A stretch of 64,000 bases of DNA from Pseudomonadota bacterium (GCA_018823285.1 JAHJIQ010000065.1:1-64000); one strand, 5' to 3'. Numbered from the stretch's first letter, positions 25,835 to 34,597 are shown. Notes: generated from the letters alone by a model not told the origin. A program made the numbers and translations.

Positions 25835-27313
25835 ATGATTTTGGCTGAAAAAATTCTGGAAATAGAGAAGGTTATCAGCAACGGTTGTGGTCTCGGCAGG
25901 ATGTCCGATGGCAAGATTGCAATGGTGCCGTACGTTTTGCCCGGTGAATTGGTTTCGTACCGGATCATCAGGCAACACAAGGATTATGCCGAATGTCTTC
26001 CTCTTGATATTAAAAACGCTTCACCCTTCAGGACGGATCCTCTCTGCAGTCATTTTGGACAATGTGGAGGCTGTGATTTTCAGCATGCGACCTATGATTT
26101 TCAACTCACCATCAAAAACGAATTTCTTCATGATCAGTTGTCTCATTTACTGAACATGCATAGCGAAACGCATTCCCCGCAGCTCCGAGTGTCGCAGGCT
26201 CCCATCCCTGCTGCGGGGTTAGTGAGCGAATCTGATGTAAGTAACCTTCCATACGGAGATTCCCCGCGGCATGCCGCGGGGAGCTTCAATTCCCGCGAAA
26301 ATGAGTTCACCGTAATCTGGCAAGGGGTTGCCGGCTCGCCAAAACATTTTCATTATCGACAGAGAGTAAGACTGCATATAGATGAAAGAGGGGAGGTCGG
26401 TTTTTTCAGGCCGGGATCCAATATCCTGGAGCCTGTGTCCGGGTGTCCTCTGGCATCGGCCGAAACGGGTTTTCTCATTCCTTTTCTTCTCGAAAGTGTT
26501 CCGGCCCGTCGGCTTCTGGATATTTCCAGAGAGCTGGAAATACTATCGAGTCCTGGCGACAACACCGGACTCATTGTCTTTCATACCAGGCGGAAACCCA
26601 GGGCCGGAGATCTGGTTGCGGCAAGGGAGCTGCTTTCTGAGCTGATCCCGGTTAAGGCGGTGGTTCTGGACACCGAAGGAGCCCTGCGTCAAACTGTCTG
26701 CGCTGATGGAAACGATGAGCTCACGGCTGCTTCAATAATCCTGCCGTTCTCTGCGCCTGGAGGTCAGAATGCAGGGGGGTATGAACTGACCTACGAAGCA
26801 GGTGGCTTTTCCCAGGTCAACCATGAACTCAATCAGGTGCTGGTGAATGTTCTGATCGATTGGGTCAGGGAAAGCGGGGCGCAACGCGTGCTTGACATGT
26901 ATTGCGGGATGGGGAATTTCTCCATTCCTCTGGCAATGCTCGGATACAAGGTGTCCGGATTCGATCAGCAGAGATCGTCAGTGCGAAGTGCGGAAAAAAA
27001 CAGCGCGAGATATGGCCTTGATTGCAATTTTTTCAGATCATCTGCCGCCGGGGGCATGAAAATCCTTGCGGAAAGGGGGGCGAAATTCGATCTGCTGATC
27101 ATCGATCCGCCCCGCATGGGCTGCAAAGAGTCGATCCCTGCGATCATTGCCGGTGACTGTCGATGGATTGTTTACGTTTCCTGTGATCCGGCAACCTTGT
27201 TCCGCGATCTTGCAATGTTTCTTGAGCACGGTTTTCGTCTGCAGAAAGCGGCCGGATTTGACATGTTTCCCCAGACCCGACACCTGGAAACAATGGTCAT
27301 GCTGGGCCGGTAG
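25835..27313 (+). CDS. rlmD: RlmD/RumA-type 23S rRNA uracil-5-methyltransferase with in-frame repeat insertion
   Basis: This 492-residue SAM-dependent enzyme methylates uracil C5 in 23S rRNA. An N-terminal TRAM-like part is followed by the 4Fe-4S site: Cys71, Cys77 and Cys80 in CSHFGQCGGC, with Cys204 (SGCPLAS) as the fourth ligand. SAM motifs are LDMYCGMGNFSIPLA and LLIIDPPRMGC; the nucleophile lies in YVSCDPATLFRDL. Residues 107-152 are encoded exactly by a dispersed hairpin repeat (26153-26290, 46 codons). Removing them joins LTIKNEFLHDQLSHLL to SRENEFTVIWQGV, a normal family alignment. All catalytic parts remain, so the gene probably works. The start is ATG 25835 or the TTG just before it. 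Whether the target is U1939 or U747 is not decided here. Confidence 0.9.
   Translation: MILAEKILEIEKVISNGCGLGRMSDGKIAMVPYVLPGELVSYRIIRQHKDYAECLPLDIKNASPFRTDPLCSHFGQCGGCDFQHATYDFQLTIKNEFLHDQLSHLLNMHSETHSPQLRVSQAPIPAAGLVSESDVSNLPYGDSPRHAAGSFNSRENEFTVIWQGVAGSPKHFHYRQRVRLHIDERGEVGFFRPGSNILEPVSGCPLASAETGFLIPFLLESVPARRLLDISRELEILSSPGDNTGLIVFHTRRKPRAGDLVAARELLSELIPVKAVVLDTEGALRQTVCADGNDELTAASIILPFSAPGGQNAGGYELTYEAGGFSQVNHELNQVLVNVLIDWVRESGAQRVLDMYCGMGNFSIPLAMLGYKVSGFDQQRSSVRSAEKNSARYGLDCNFFRSSAAGGMKILAERGAKFDLLIIDPPRMGCKESIPAIIAGDCRWIVYVSCDPATLFRDLAMFLEHGFRLQKAAGFDMFPQTRHLETMVMLGR
26153..26290 (+). repeat. Family A dispersed hairpin repeat, copy A1, inside rlmD
   Basis: It begins AACATGCATAGCGAAACGCA and ends GGGGAGCTTCAAT. 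The first hairpin has CCCCGCAG/CTGCGGGG arms. The second is a perfect 20-base palindrome, CCCCGCGGCATGCCGCGGGG. Length is 138 bp, a multiple of three. Related copies lie at 42969, 61933 and 62541. Confidence 0.9.
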
Positions 27314-27315
27314 AG

Positions 27316-27774
27316 TTATCTGGCTTTAATGGTTCCGGGTTTTTCAATGCCCTGATACCTGCTGCCATCGGGGAACGACCAGTTCCCTTTACCTGGTTTG
27401 CCGTTGATGAATTCACCGGTGAACTTTCTGCCGTCAGGGAAAGTCCATTTTCCCTGGCCATGTTTCAGCCCGTCTTTCCATTCGCCGACATATTTCGTGT
27501 CATCCGGCCAGGAAAAAGTTCCCGGGCCGTCATATTTGCCGTCCTTAAAATGGCCGATGTATTTTCTGCCGTCTGGAAATGTCCAGGTGCCGACGCCGTG
27601 CTGTTTACCGTCTTTCCAGTCCCCTTGATACTGTTCGTCCCCTGGGAATTTGAAGGTGCCGACGCCATTTGTGCAATCTCCTTGCAGGCAATCACCCGAT
27701 AAAGCGAGGCTGGACGCGGGGAAAAAAAATGATGTCAGGAAGAGCAGGGCAATTAAAACAATTCCGGTTCGCAT
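27316..27774 (-). CDS. Secreted MORN-repeat protein
   Basis: I start it at ATG 27774, 6 bases after AAGGAG, giving 152 residues. A signal peptide (RTGIVLIALLFLTSFFFPAS) spans about residues 2-24. The rest is about five MORN repeats of 23 residues, such as YIGHFKDGKYDGPGTFSWPD and YVGEWKDGLKHGQGKWTFPD. A CLQGDC pair near residue 30 may form a disulfide. MORN repeats form elongated beta sheets that mediate binding to membranes or proteins, and no enzyme activity is expected. The gene converges on rlmD with 2 bp between the stop codons, so the transcripts overlap. Confidence 0.85.
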   Translation of the reverse strand: MRTGIVLIALLFLTSFFFPASSLALSGDCLQGDCTNGVGTFKFPGDEQYQGDWKDGKQHGVGTWTFPDGRKYIGHFKDGKYDGPGTFSWPDDTKYVGEWKDGLKHGQGKWTFPDGRKFTGEFINGKPGKGNWSFPDGSRYQGIEKPGTIKAR

Positions 27775-27918
27775 AACCAGCTCCTTGATGAATAGAGTGA
27801 ATCGGTTTTTTAAGGTTGTTATCAATATTTTATCCTGATTATCAGGAGATGCGCATGATTATTTTGGTGAAAAAATCACGTTCGGAACGTCCGGAAAGAT
27901 GGTGGTGTCAAACTCTTT

Positions 27919-30153
27919 TCAGACCACTTGACGTATCCTGCCCAGGACTCTTTTGACATAGGACTCATGAGACGGATCGTCGTTCAGCTTTATGAAATCG
28001 CTTTCCTTGGCAATGATTTCGTCAAAAAGCCCCTCGGCATGGGGATTTTCAAATCTTCGCAAGGCGCGGACTGACACCTGTAGAAGCTGCAGGGCATGCT
28101 TGAGGTCAGCTTTCTCGGGCTGGGTGTTATAAAATGAGGAGGTCGGGTTGCCAAACTCCCTGACGATCGCCAGAACAATCGACTGGGCGGCCTCGCCACC
28201 GATCAGGGCGAAAAAAATCACGATCTCCCGTTGCAGGTAGAGCAGAAATCTGGGTTGTTTTTCGTCACCTTGCGACTCATCCCGGTCGGAGGATTTCAAC
28301 AGTGCTTCGGTCAGATTTCTGAATTTTCGCATCAGCAGTTCATGATTTTTCTCGAAAAAGTCGAGTGCCACCTGAACCATCTCCTGGTTGAGCCCTTTCC
28401 GAACCAGGAGGACCTCTTCCGGAGTGAGTTCGATATTGCTCCGTGCTTCCCGGTTCATGGTGCGCAGCAGGATGGAGCTTAGTATGAGGCCGTTTCGGTC
28501 GGAATAATTTACCGCAGAACGGCTGAAAATATCAGAGAGCAGTATTTTTAAAGCATCCTGAGGTTGTTTCAGTTCACCCACCAGCAACTGCAGGGCGTTC
28601 AGAAAAGAGACCCGGTCTTCCCTTGACGGCAGTTCCTTCAGATAATGCCAGAGGAAACCGAAGACCCGGCTTTCATACTGAACGAATTCGGGGATGTTTT
28701 TTTCAAAGAAATTGCGGCGGAAATGCCCCTGTTCGTTAAAACAGTTGCGAAGCAGGTCGATCAGATGCGCCGCTTCAAGCTCGGTGATCTGGAAATTTCT
28801 GGCGATGACCGAATAATCTTCTGAATCAAACTGGACATTCCGGTTGGCGATCGACTGGACCTTTTTCTTGGTCTCCGATCGCTGCTTGAAAAAACTGACC
28901 AGACCAAAGAGCTGTTTGTTAAGAGACCACTCCCTGCTCTCTCCTTGGTCATCAACCGTACTTATTTCACCGTCCCGGATAGTCAACCGGTCGAAAATCT
29001 CATCGGGAACATGATCAAGACCTGCCTCGATATTGTTCAGGGCCTCCTTCTGGACAACCTTGTTGTCTTTTTCTTTCGCCAGGGACAGAAAATCCGTTGC
29101 CAGACTGAGCCTTTTTCCCATGGTCTCGGTACGGATTTCGCTATATCCATCACTGTTGATACTGGAGATTACCTCAGAAGCCATCCTGGGATTATTCCCG
29201 TATTTGGAGAGAACAAGACGTGAAGCCTGAACCGCCTCCGCCGTTTTTTTCGCATCTGTCCGGAGGTTCTGGGTCAGCCACTGGACATTGTTGATTTCGA
29301 TTGGCATCTTTGCCAACTGCTCCCGGTACTTTTTGGAAGCGAGAATGACATCATACACAGTTGTAAAAAAACTCAGTTCTTCGGCAGGTTCAGGGCCAAG
29401 GATTTTCGGCTTGATCTTGTCAACCAGATTCTGCAGGGCAGCGGCTTTAACCTTGTTGGTTGCGGCCAGCAGGGTCAGGTTGATATTCGGTTGATCATAT
29501 TCATCAAGCACCACATTCCGGTCGGCAGTCCCCTCACTCTTGTAAAAATTGATCAGATGCCTGATCGTGGTTTCGATCCGGTCATAATCGCTTTTTGCTC
29601 CTTTGCCGATTTCGATTGAAAAGTTGAAGATCTTCATGACGCTCATGGCCCGGAAGGCGTCCATCAGTTTGGCGTAAATCGCCTTGCCCCTTTCTTTTTC
29701 CCTCTGCTCGACGATGCGGGCCATATTGTAGTCGAGCAGCAGATTCCCTACCGAGAGTTCATAGTCATAGGTTTCGGATGAGCCGATTTCTGTCCCGCTC
29801 GGTTCGGCAGGCTGTTGCTGGCCGCGAAGACGGCAGGTGATCCGGCCGTCAAACTTGGGGTGGGTGGCAATCTTTTTTAAGTGATTGATAAAGGCGATTA
29901 TCTTCTGATCGTTTTCCTTTTCCAGCATCGCAAAACGGCTGTTGGTCAGGATTTCTGAGAATAAACAGGTGGCCTGGGAGAGGAGAAGGCGGTAGTAATC
30001 AAGCATCTTCTCTTCCTTGTTCAGATACTCGATGAGTTCTGAGCGGGAAGAATCTACTTCGGCGGCACGGTCGGAATCGTCGATCCCGGCAAACTGCCGA
30101 TAAAGAGCCCGGGCCGATTCATCAAGATCAAACTTTTCTTCTTCCGGTGCCAT
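27919..30153 (-). CDS. Large helical protein of unknown function
   Basis: I recognise no family in this 744-residue protein. It is acidic, almost wholly helical by composition, with no signal peptide, membrane helix or catalytic motif. Segments such as KLMDAFRAMSVMKIFNFSIE and FGLVSFFKQRSETKKKVQSI suggest long helical bundles. A low-complexity QQQPAEPSGTEIG loop lies near residue 115. Cysteines are rare. It stands as a single gene between the MORN gene and dacB, with its own 226-bp upstream gap. Its size and clean frame make it a real gene; a scaffold or signalling adaptor role would be a guess. Confidence 0.85.
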   Translation of the reverse strand: MAPEEEKFDLDESARALYRQFAGIDDSDRAAEVDSSRSELIEYLNKEEKMLDYYRLLLSQATCLFSEILTNSRFAMLEKENDQKIIAFINHLKKIATHPKFDGRITCRLRGQQQPAEPSGTEIGSSETYDYELSVGNLLLDYNMARIVEQREKERGKAIYAKLMDAFRAMSVMKIFNFSIEIGKGAKSDYDRIETTIRHLINFYKSEGTADRNVVLDEYDQPNINLTLLAATNKVKAAALQNLVDKIKPKILGPEPAEELSFFTTVYDVILASKKYREQLAKMPIEINNVQWLTQNLRTDAKKTAEAVQASRLVLSKYGNNPRMASEVISSINSDGYSEIRTETMGKRLSLATDFLSLAKEKDNKVVQKEALNNIEAGLDHVPDEIFDRLTIRDGEISTVDDQGESREWSLNKQLFGLVSFFKQRSETKKKVQSIANRNVQFDSEDYSVIARNFQITELEAAHLIDLLRNCFNEQGHFRRNFFEKNIPEFVQYESRVFGFLWHYLKELPSREDRVSFLNALQLLVGELKQPQDALKILLSDIFSRSAVNYSDRNGLILSSILLRTMNREARSNIELTPEEVLLVRKGLNQEMVQVALDFFEKNHELLMRKFRNLTEALLKSSDRDESQGDEKQPRFLLYLQREIVIFFALIGGEAAQSIVLAIVREFGNPTSSFYNTQPEKADLKHALQLLQVSVRALRRFENPHAEGLFDEIIAKESDFIKLNDDPSHESYVKRVLGRIRQVV

Positions 30154-30189
30154 CGTCAGCCTTTATTAAGGAGAGCAGGGTCTAAGAAT

Positions 30190-30269
30190 GAGCGCGTCAC
30201 TGTTTTCTGGATACTTAACAAATATTATCAAAAGCATAAGCCTGAAGCAAATACAGTGACAAGGCGCTC
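30190..30269. repeat. Long-loop inverted repeat upstream of the 744-residue gene
   Basis: GAGCGCGTCACTGT (30190-30203) matches ACAGTGAC (30253-30260) plus GCGCTC (30264-30269), with a 3-base bulge and a 49-base loop. ATTAATTTTTT follows on the plus strand. It may be an operator pair or a weak terminator. Confidence 0.35.
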
Positions 30270-30379
30270 GAATTAATTTTTTCGGTCTCGCAAAAAACCT
30301 CGAGACGGAAGGGCAGTGATAATAGACTCATTGTTTTATCGTTGGCCGGTGCGGACGTAGATGGCTTTTTACGAATGCA

Positions 30380-31621
30380 TCAATTCTCATTGACCGTTTT
30401 CAGGAGTGACAGAATCCGGTCCCGGGTATTTCGGTTCTGGTTTAGAATGATCACGAAGCTCTGTAAGGAGTGATTTCTTTTCAGATACCCGGCGTAGGAG
30501 TATACCCCTGTCAGGGTGCCCGACTTGATCAGATCTCCATTTTCAGACGGCAGCAGATCGGTGTAGGTCCTGAACAGCTTCAGGATCTGCAGCATCGCCC
30601 GGGCCGTGACCTTGTTTTTTCGGGAAAGTCCCGATCCTTCAATGATTGTAATGCCGCTCTTTGAGAGCACCGGATCGGCATCGATAAAATCATGAATGGC
30701 CGATTGCGCCTTCTCCCAGGTGGCAGGATACCCGTGCAAAACTGCGCCGACTGTAAGGAACAACTGGTTGGCAGTGAAGTTGTTCGAATAGAGAAGCATC
30801 CCCGTAATGAGCTCTTCAAGATTTTTTGATGAACGATGCGTATATATGTGCTTTGCATCAGGCGGAATTTTTTTTTGTAAAATCGGCCCTTCACCCGAGA
30901 TCATGGCTGATACCTGAAAAGCCCTGAAAAGCTCGCCGGTCAGGGTGGTGACATTTTCCGGTTCATGGGAAATATTGATCCGGTGGATACCGGCCGGCAG
31001 ATTTCTCCCAAGGGTTTTCATGATCGGCAGCAGAGGAGTCTGTGGTTCTGCAGAAGTGATCAGTCCGGTTTTGTCTTTGCTGATATTGACCGTATTGAAG
31101 TTCACCACCAGGCCCCCGGGGGACACATCATAAGGATTCAGGGTTTCCCCGGCGCCATCCGGGGGAGCAGAAAGATTGAAACTGGAGTCATCAATAAAAA
31201 TCGTGCGGACCTCATTCACCCCTCTCTTCGTAAGATTCTGCATGATATCCGGAATCTCTTCCGAGACCAGAAAGGGATCGCCAAAACCCTGAATGAACAG
31301 GTTTTTGTCCTGGTCGATGTAGAATTCAGTCCTGAACCGGTAGTCAAGACCGAGAGTCCTGATGGCGAGCAGAGAGGTGAGAAGCTTGCTGATACTTGCC
31401 GGGACCATTGGCAGATCAAGGTTTGACGAGAGAATGATTCGGTCCTCGGTCGCCAGTGCATAGGAGCCGTTTGCCATCAACCGGCCAATCTCCTTCTGAG
31501 CTGCAGTCTGCCGTGGCTCACTGACAGCTGCGGGCGCGGGAGCGGGAAGCCAGAAAAACTGGAGAGAGATCACCAAGGAAAGGGCGACAGTCGACACCTT
31601 CGTTTTATTGACAAAGAGCAC
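30380..31621 (-). CDS. dacB: D-alanyl-D-alanine carboxypeptidase/endopeptidase, S13 (PBP4) family
   Basis: This protein of about 413 residues trims or cuts peptidoglycan cross-links in the periplasm. The S13 active-site motifs are present: SISK (Ser acylation site, in VPASISKLLTS), YSNN as the SxN motif, and KSGTLTG in place of the usual KTG box. The start is uncertain. I favour GTG 31621, which gives a basic start and the signal peptide STVALSLVISLQFFWLPAPA. The frame stays open to 32170, but that extension is antisense to gmhA and has no signal character. An ATG at 31678 would share four bases with the gmhA start. It is shorter than E. coli DacB, so the large inserted domain may be reduced. 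Confidence 0.85.
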   Translation of the reverse strand: MLFVNKTKVSTVALSLVISLQFFWLPAPAPAAVSEPRQTAAQKEIGRLMANGSYALATEDRIILSSNLDLPMVPASISKLLTSLLAIRTLGLDYRFRTEFYIDQDKNLFIQGFGDPFLVSEEIPDIMQNLTKRGVNEVRTIFIDDSSFNLSAPPDGAGETLNPYDVSPGGLVVNFNTVNISKDKTGLITSAEPQTPLLPIMKTLGRNLPAGIHRINISHEPENVTTLTGELFRAFQVSAMISGEGPILQKKIPPDAKHIYTHRSSKNLEELITGMLLYSNNFTANQLFLTVGAVLHGYPATWEKAQSAIHDFIDADPVLSKSGITIIEGSGLSRKNKVTARAMLQILKLFRTYTDLLPSENGDLIKSGTLTGVYSYAGYLKRNHSLQSFVIILNQNRNTRDRILSLLKTVNEN

Positions 31622-31676
31622 CAGCTGTAATATGTTAAGCGCCTTTAAAATAAACCTGTTACGGCGGATATTTACC

Positions 31677-32255
31677 ATGAAAGAATTTATCGCTGCGAAG
31701 TTAAAAGATTCAATATCCGCAAAAGAAGATTTCGCGGCGGGCCATACCGATAAAATTATCGCTCTTGCTGAACTTATTGCCGATATTTTACGAAACGGCA
31801 ACAAGGTTCTGATCTTCGGTAACGGTGGCAGTGCGGCAGATGCCCAGCACATGGCCGCCGAGTTCGTCAACCGCTTCATGATCAACCGGCCGCCCCTTGC
31901 CGCCATTGCCCTGACCACCGACACGTCAAACATTACCAGTATCGGCAACGATTTCTCTTTTGCCGAGATTTTCAGCAAACAGGTCCAGGCTCTCGGCAAA
32001 AAAGGAGATCTTGCCCTCGGTATTTCGACCAGCGGTAACTCCCCGAATGTGGTGAAGGGGATTGAGACAGCGAAAAGCATGGGGCTGCACACGGCGGTAC
32101 TCACCGGCGGCAGCGGCGGGATTCTGGCCGGGATGGCCGATATCACGCTCAATGTCCCGACCACGGTCACCCCCCATATCCAGGAAACCCATGTCTGGGT
32201 GGAACATCTTTTATGCTGGCTGGTCGACGATCTTCTTTTCGGTGATAATCAATGA
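31677..32255 (+). CDS. gmhA: Phosphoheptose isomerase
   Basis: This 192-residue SIS-domain enzyme converts sedoheptulose 7-phosphate to D-glycero-manno-heptose 7-phosphate for the LPS inner core. Signature motifs are FGNGGSAADAQHMAAEFVNR, LTTDTSNITSIGND and ISTSGNSPNVVKG. The family length of about 190 supports ATG 31677; the longer frame to 31608 adds unrelated residues. It indicates a Gram-negative envelope with heptose-containing LPS. Its stop overlaps the next start as ATGA. Its start region overlaps or nearly touches the divergent dacB start, so both promoters must lie within the partner coding sequence. Confidence 0.94.
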   Translation: MKEFIAAKLKDSISAKEDFAAGHTDKIIALAELIADILRNGNKVLIFGNGGSAADAQHMAAEFVNRFMINRPPLAAIALTTDTSNITSIGNDFSFAEIFSKQVQALGKKGDLALGISTSGNSPNVVKGIETAKSMGLHTAVLTGGSGGILAGMADITLNVPTTVTPHIQETHVWVEHLLCWLVDDLLFGDNQ

Positions 32256-33196
32256 CCATTGATCCGCTTGATTTTAAAGATCTCAACACCTATTCGGTTC
32301 ACGACCGGTTCAGCAAAGTGACTGTGGAAAATTTTGCCAGACCGCTGCAGAAAGGCGCCACGGTCAAAGAATTTCTCGCCTCCCTTCCCGATCAGCTCCT
32401 TGGCCGTGAGTTCCCGGAACTCATCAGCAGGCTTGCCGAAAGCTACAACCATGACAAACCGATTCTCGTCGGGATGGGCGGGCATGTCATCAAGGTCGGT
32501 CTGAACCCTCTTCTGATTGATCTGATGGAAAAAGGGGTGATTACCGGAATTGCGATGAACGGATCCTGCATCGTCCACGATACCGAAATCGCCATGGTCG
32601 GCCGGACCTCCGAAGATGTTGACCTGGTTCTCGGAGCCGGTCAGTTTGGCGCTGCAAAAGAGACCGGGGAGGTAATCAACGAAGCGATCAATCGTGGCGC
32701 CCGGGCCGGTACAGGAATGGGGGAAGCCCTTGGTGCTTATCTTCTGGAACGGAACTTCCCGCACAACAATTGCAGCCTGCTCGCCTCAGCCAGGCGACTG
32801 GGGATACCGGCAACGGTCCACGTGGCCGTGGGGACGGATATCGTCCATATCCACCCTTCTGCCGACGGTGCGGCAATCGGCCAGACAAGCTATCATGATT
32901 TCAAACTCTTCTGCCGGCAGGTTTCCGAACTCGAGGGCGGCGCATATCTTAACTTCGGATCGGCTGTTTTAATGCCCGAGGTGTTCCTGAAGGCGATCAC
33001 CGTGGTCCGGAATCTGGGGTATAAGGTTGAACGGTTCACCACCGCCAACTTCGATTTTATCCGCCAGTATCGGACCATGACCAACGTGGTGAACAGGCCC
33101 ACAGCAACCGGCGGCCGGGGATTCAACGTGCTGGGTCACCATGAGTTGATGATCCCGCTCCTGATTGCCGGACTTCTGGAACGGATCGATAATTGA
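32252..33196 (+). CDS. Deoxyhypusine-synthase-like protein coupled to gmhA
   Basis: This 314-residue soluble protein overlaps gmhA by ATGA and so is probably translationally coupled. The central region has GMGGHVIKVGLNPLLIDLME, then NGSCIVHDTEIAMVGRTSED and FGAAKETGEVINEA. A GL-PLI-DL block followed by an N-G-x-x-x-HD-x-E pattern recalls deoxyhypusine synthase and its bacterial homospermidine-synthase-like relatives, but I cannot confirm this without alignment. Later blocks include VAVGTDIVHIHPSADGAAI and NRPTATGGRGFN. The bacterium should have no eIF5A, so the substrate would differ. The link to LPS heptose synthesis is suggested only by the coupling. Confidence 0.7.
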   Translation: MTIDPLDFKDLNTYSVHDRFSKVTVENFARPLQKGATVKEFLASLPDQLLGREFPELISRLAESYNHDKPILVGMGGHVIKVGLNPLLIDLMEKGVITGIAMNGSCIVHDTEIAMVGRTSEDVDLVLGAGQFGAAKETGEVINEAINRGARAGTGMGEALGAYLLERNFPHNNCSLLASARRLGIPATVHVAVGTDIVHIHPSADGAAIGQTSYHDFKLFCRQVSELEGGAYLNFGSAVLMPEVFLKAITVVRNLGYKVERFTTANFDFIRQYRTMTNVVNRPTATGGRGFNVLGHHELMIPLLIAGLLERIDN

Positions 33197-33220
33197 AAAG
33201 GTTGTTCGTTATACGTTATA

Positions 33221-33433
33221 ATGCCGCTTTATGATTTCAGCTGCCGGAAGTGCAGCAAAGAGTTCGAGCTCCTGGTCATGGGCGGCGAGAAACCGCAATG
33301 CCCGGAATGCGGCAGCCATGATCTGAAAAAGATGATGTCGTCATTCTCCTCCCGGACGGGTGGGAATGACGGCACCGGCTCCGGCGGCAAATGTTCCGGT
33401 TGTGCCGGCGGCAGCTGCAGCAGCTGCCATTAA
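33221..33433 (+). CDS. FmdB-family zinc ribbon protein
   Basis: This is a 70-residue protein with two CxxC knuckles, CRKCSKEF and CPECGSHD, and the family start MPLYDFSCRKCSKEFELL. The tail is Gly/Ser/Cys-rich with CSGCAGGSCSSCH, which could bind a further metal. FmdB-type proteins are small putative regulators; their molecular role is poorly defined. It follows the deoxyhypusine-synthase-like gene by 24 bp and precedes hemC by 61 bp, so it may belong to either unit. Length matches the family. Confidence 0.9.
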   Translation: MPLYDFSCRKCSKEFELLVMGGEKPQCPECGSHDLKKMMSSFSSRTGGNDGTGSGGKCSGCAGGSCSSCH

Positions 33434-33494
33434 ATTTAGCTGACAAAGTCATCTCACTATATTTTTCGAAACTACTAGACAAAGGAATCCACTG

Positions 33495-34430
33495 ATGCAG
33501 AAAATTATCAAGATCGGGACCAGAGCCAGTCTTCTGGCCATGACCCAGAGTACGAATATAAAAAACCTGATCGAGAGTCAGTACCCGGAAACAACGGTTG
33601 AGCTGGTCAAAATCGTGACCAAGGGTGACAAGATTCTCGATGTTCCCCTGGCCATGGTCGGCGGCAAGGGGTTGTTCGTCAAAGAACTTGAGGAAGCGAT
33701 GCTCTCCCGCGAGGTCGATATGGCGGTCCACAGCATGAAGGATGTTCCTTCCGACCTGCCGGACGAACTGCATATCGGGGTGGTCACCAAGCGTGAAGAT
33801 CCGAGGGACGCCTTTATCTCGGTAAAATACAAATCCTTCAACAACCTTCCGGAAGGAGCGACTGTCGGCACCAGCAGCCTGCGCCGCAAGTCACAATTGG
33901 CCTGCCTGCGGCCCGATCTGAAAATCGAGGACCTGCGCGGAAATCTCGACACCAGACTTCGCAAGCTGGATGAGGGGATGTATGATGCGATTATTCTTGC
34001 CACCGCCGGACTCAACCGGATGAAATGGTCCGACCGGATCACCTCCTACTTCGAGCCCTCTGAAATGCTTCCGGCCGTCGCCCAGGGCGCAGTCGGAATC
34101 GAGCTGCGGAAAGACAACCAGGCATTGCTCGATGGCCTGGCCTTTCTCCAGGATGAGGAGACGACCATCGCGGTCACCGGAGAAAGGGCGTTTCTCCATC
34201 GCCTTGAAGGCGGCTGCCAGGTGCCGATCGGCGCGTTCGGCACCGTTGATGGCGATCGTCTCACCCTGACCGGGCTGGTCGCAGCCATTGACGGCAGCGA
34301 AGTGGTCAAGAAGGAAGTCAGCGGTAAGGTTTCTGATGCAGTCAGCATGGGTATCGCCCTGGCCGAGGAAATTCTTGATCTCGGCGGCCGGCGAATTCTT
34401 GAAGAAGTGTACGGCGACAACGTGAAGTGA
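33495..34430 (+). CDS. hemC: Porphobilinogen deaminase (hydroxymethylbilane synthase)
   Basis: This 311-residue enzyme joins four porphobilinogens into hydroxymethylbilane in tetrapyrrole synthesis. Motifs: IGTRASLLAMTQS at the start, AVHSMKDVPSDLP, GTSSLRRKSQL, and LEGGCQVPIGAF, whose Cys anchors the dipyrromethane cofactor. Length is typical. The next gene, 186 bp downstream, encodes the fused following steps, making a hemC-cobA-hemD cluster. A hairpin at 34556-34586 between them may set their relative expression. Confidence 0.96.
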   Translation: MQKIIKIGTRASLLAMTQSTNIKNLIESQYPETTVELVKIVTKGDKILDVPLAMVGGKGLFVKELEEAMLSREVDMAVHSMKDVPSDLPDELHIGVVTKREDPRDAFISVKYKSFNNLPEGATVGTSSLRRKSQLACLRPDLKIEDLRGNLDTRLRKLDEGMYDAIILATAGLNRMKWSDRITSYFEPSEMLPAVAQGAVGIELRKDNQALLDGLAFLQDEETTIAVTGERAFLHRLEGGCQVPIGAFGTVDGDRLTLTGLVAAIDGSEVVKKEVSGKVSDAVSMGIALAEEILDLGGRRILEEVYGDNVK

Positions 34431-34431
34431 T

Positions 34432-34467
34432 CGTCAAAAGTTAAAAGTGAAGAGTGATGAGTGTAGA
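34432..34467 (+). repeat. Family C A/G-rich repeat
   Basis: AAAAGTTAAAAGTGAAGAGT followed by GATGAGTGTAGAG, directly after hemC. It resembles the runs at 12266 and 16623. Confidence 0.5.
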
Positions 34468-34555
34468 GTTGTTGAGGTGAGCTGAGCGAATGGTTTTCTA
34501 AACTTTCTTTTTTCGGTAGTGACTCTACGCTATAAAAATCAGAGCAGCAATTGAG

Positions 34556-34597
34556 GGGAGCGCCGGGAATGATGTCCCGCGCTCCCTGTCGTTTTAT
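34556..34597 (+). terminator. Strong hairpin between hemC and cobA-hemD (terminator or attenuator)
   Basis: GGGAGCG-C-CGGGA (34556-34568) pairs with TCCCG-CGCTCCC (34575-34586). The stem has 12 bp, one bulged C and an ATGATG loop. GTTTTATC follows, so the T tract is short. It lies 30 bp before the cobA-hemD start. Confidence 0.55.

Noticed and set aside
30189..30260. 23-residue frame starting MSASLFSGYLTN
   Set aside because: Its ribosome site is too distant and the frame lies inside an inverted repeat.
31622..32170. N-terminal extension of dacB
   Set aside because: It is antisense to gmhA, has no signal-peptide character and exceeds the family N-terminus.
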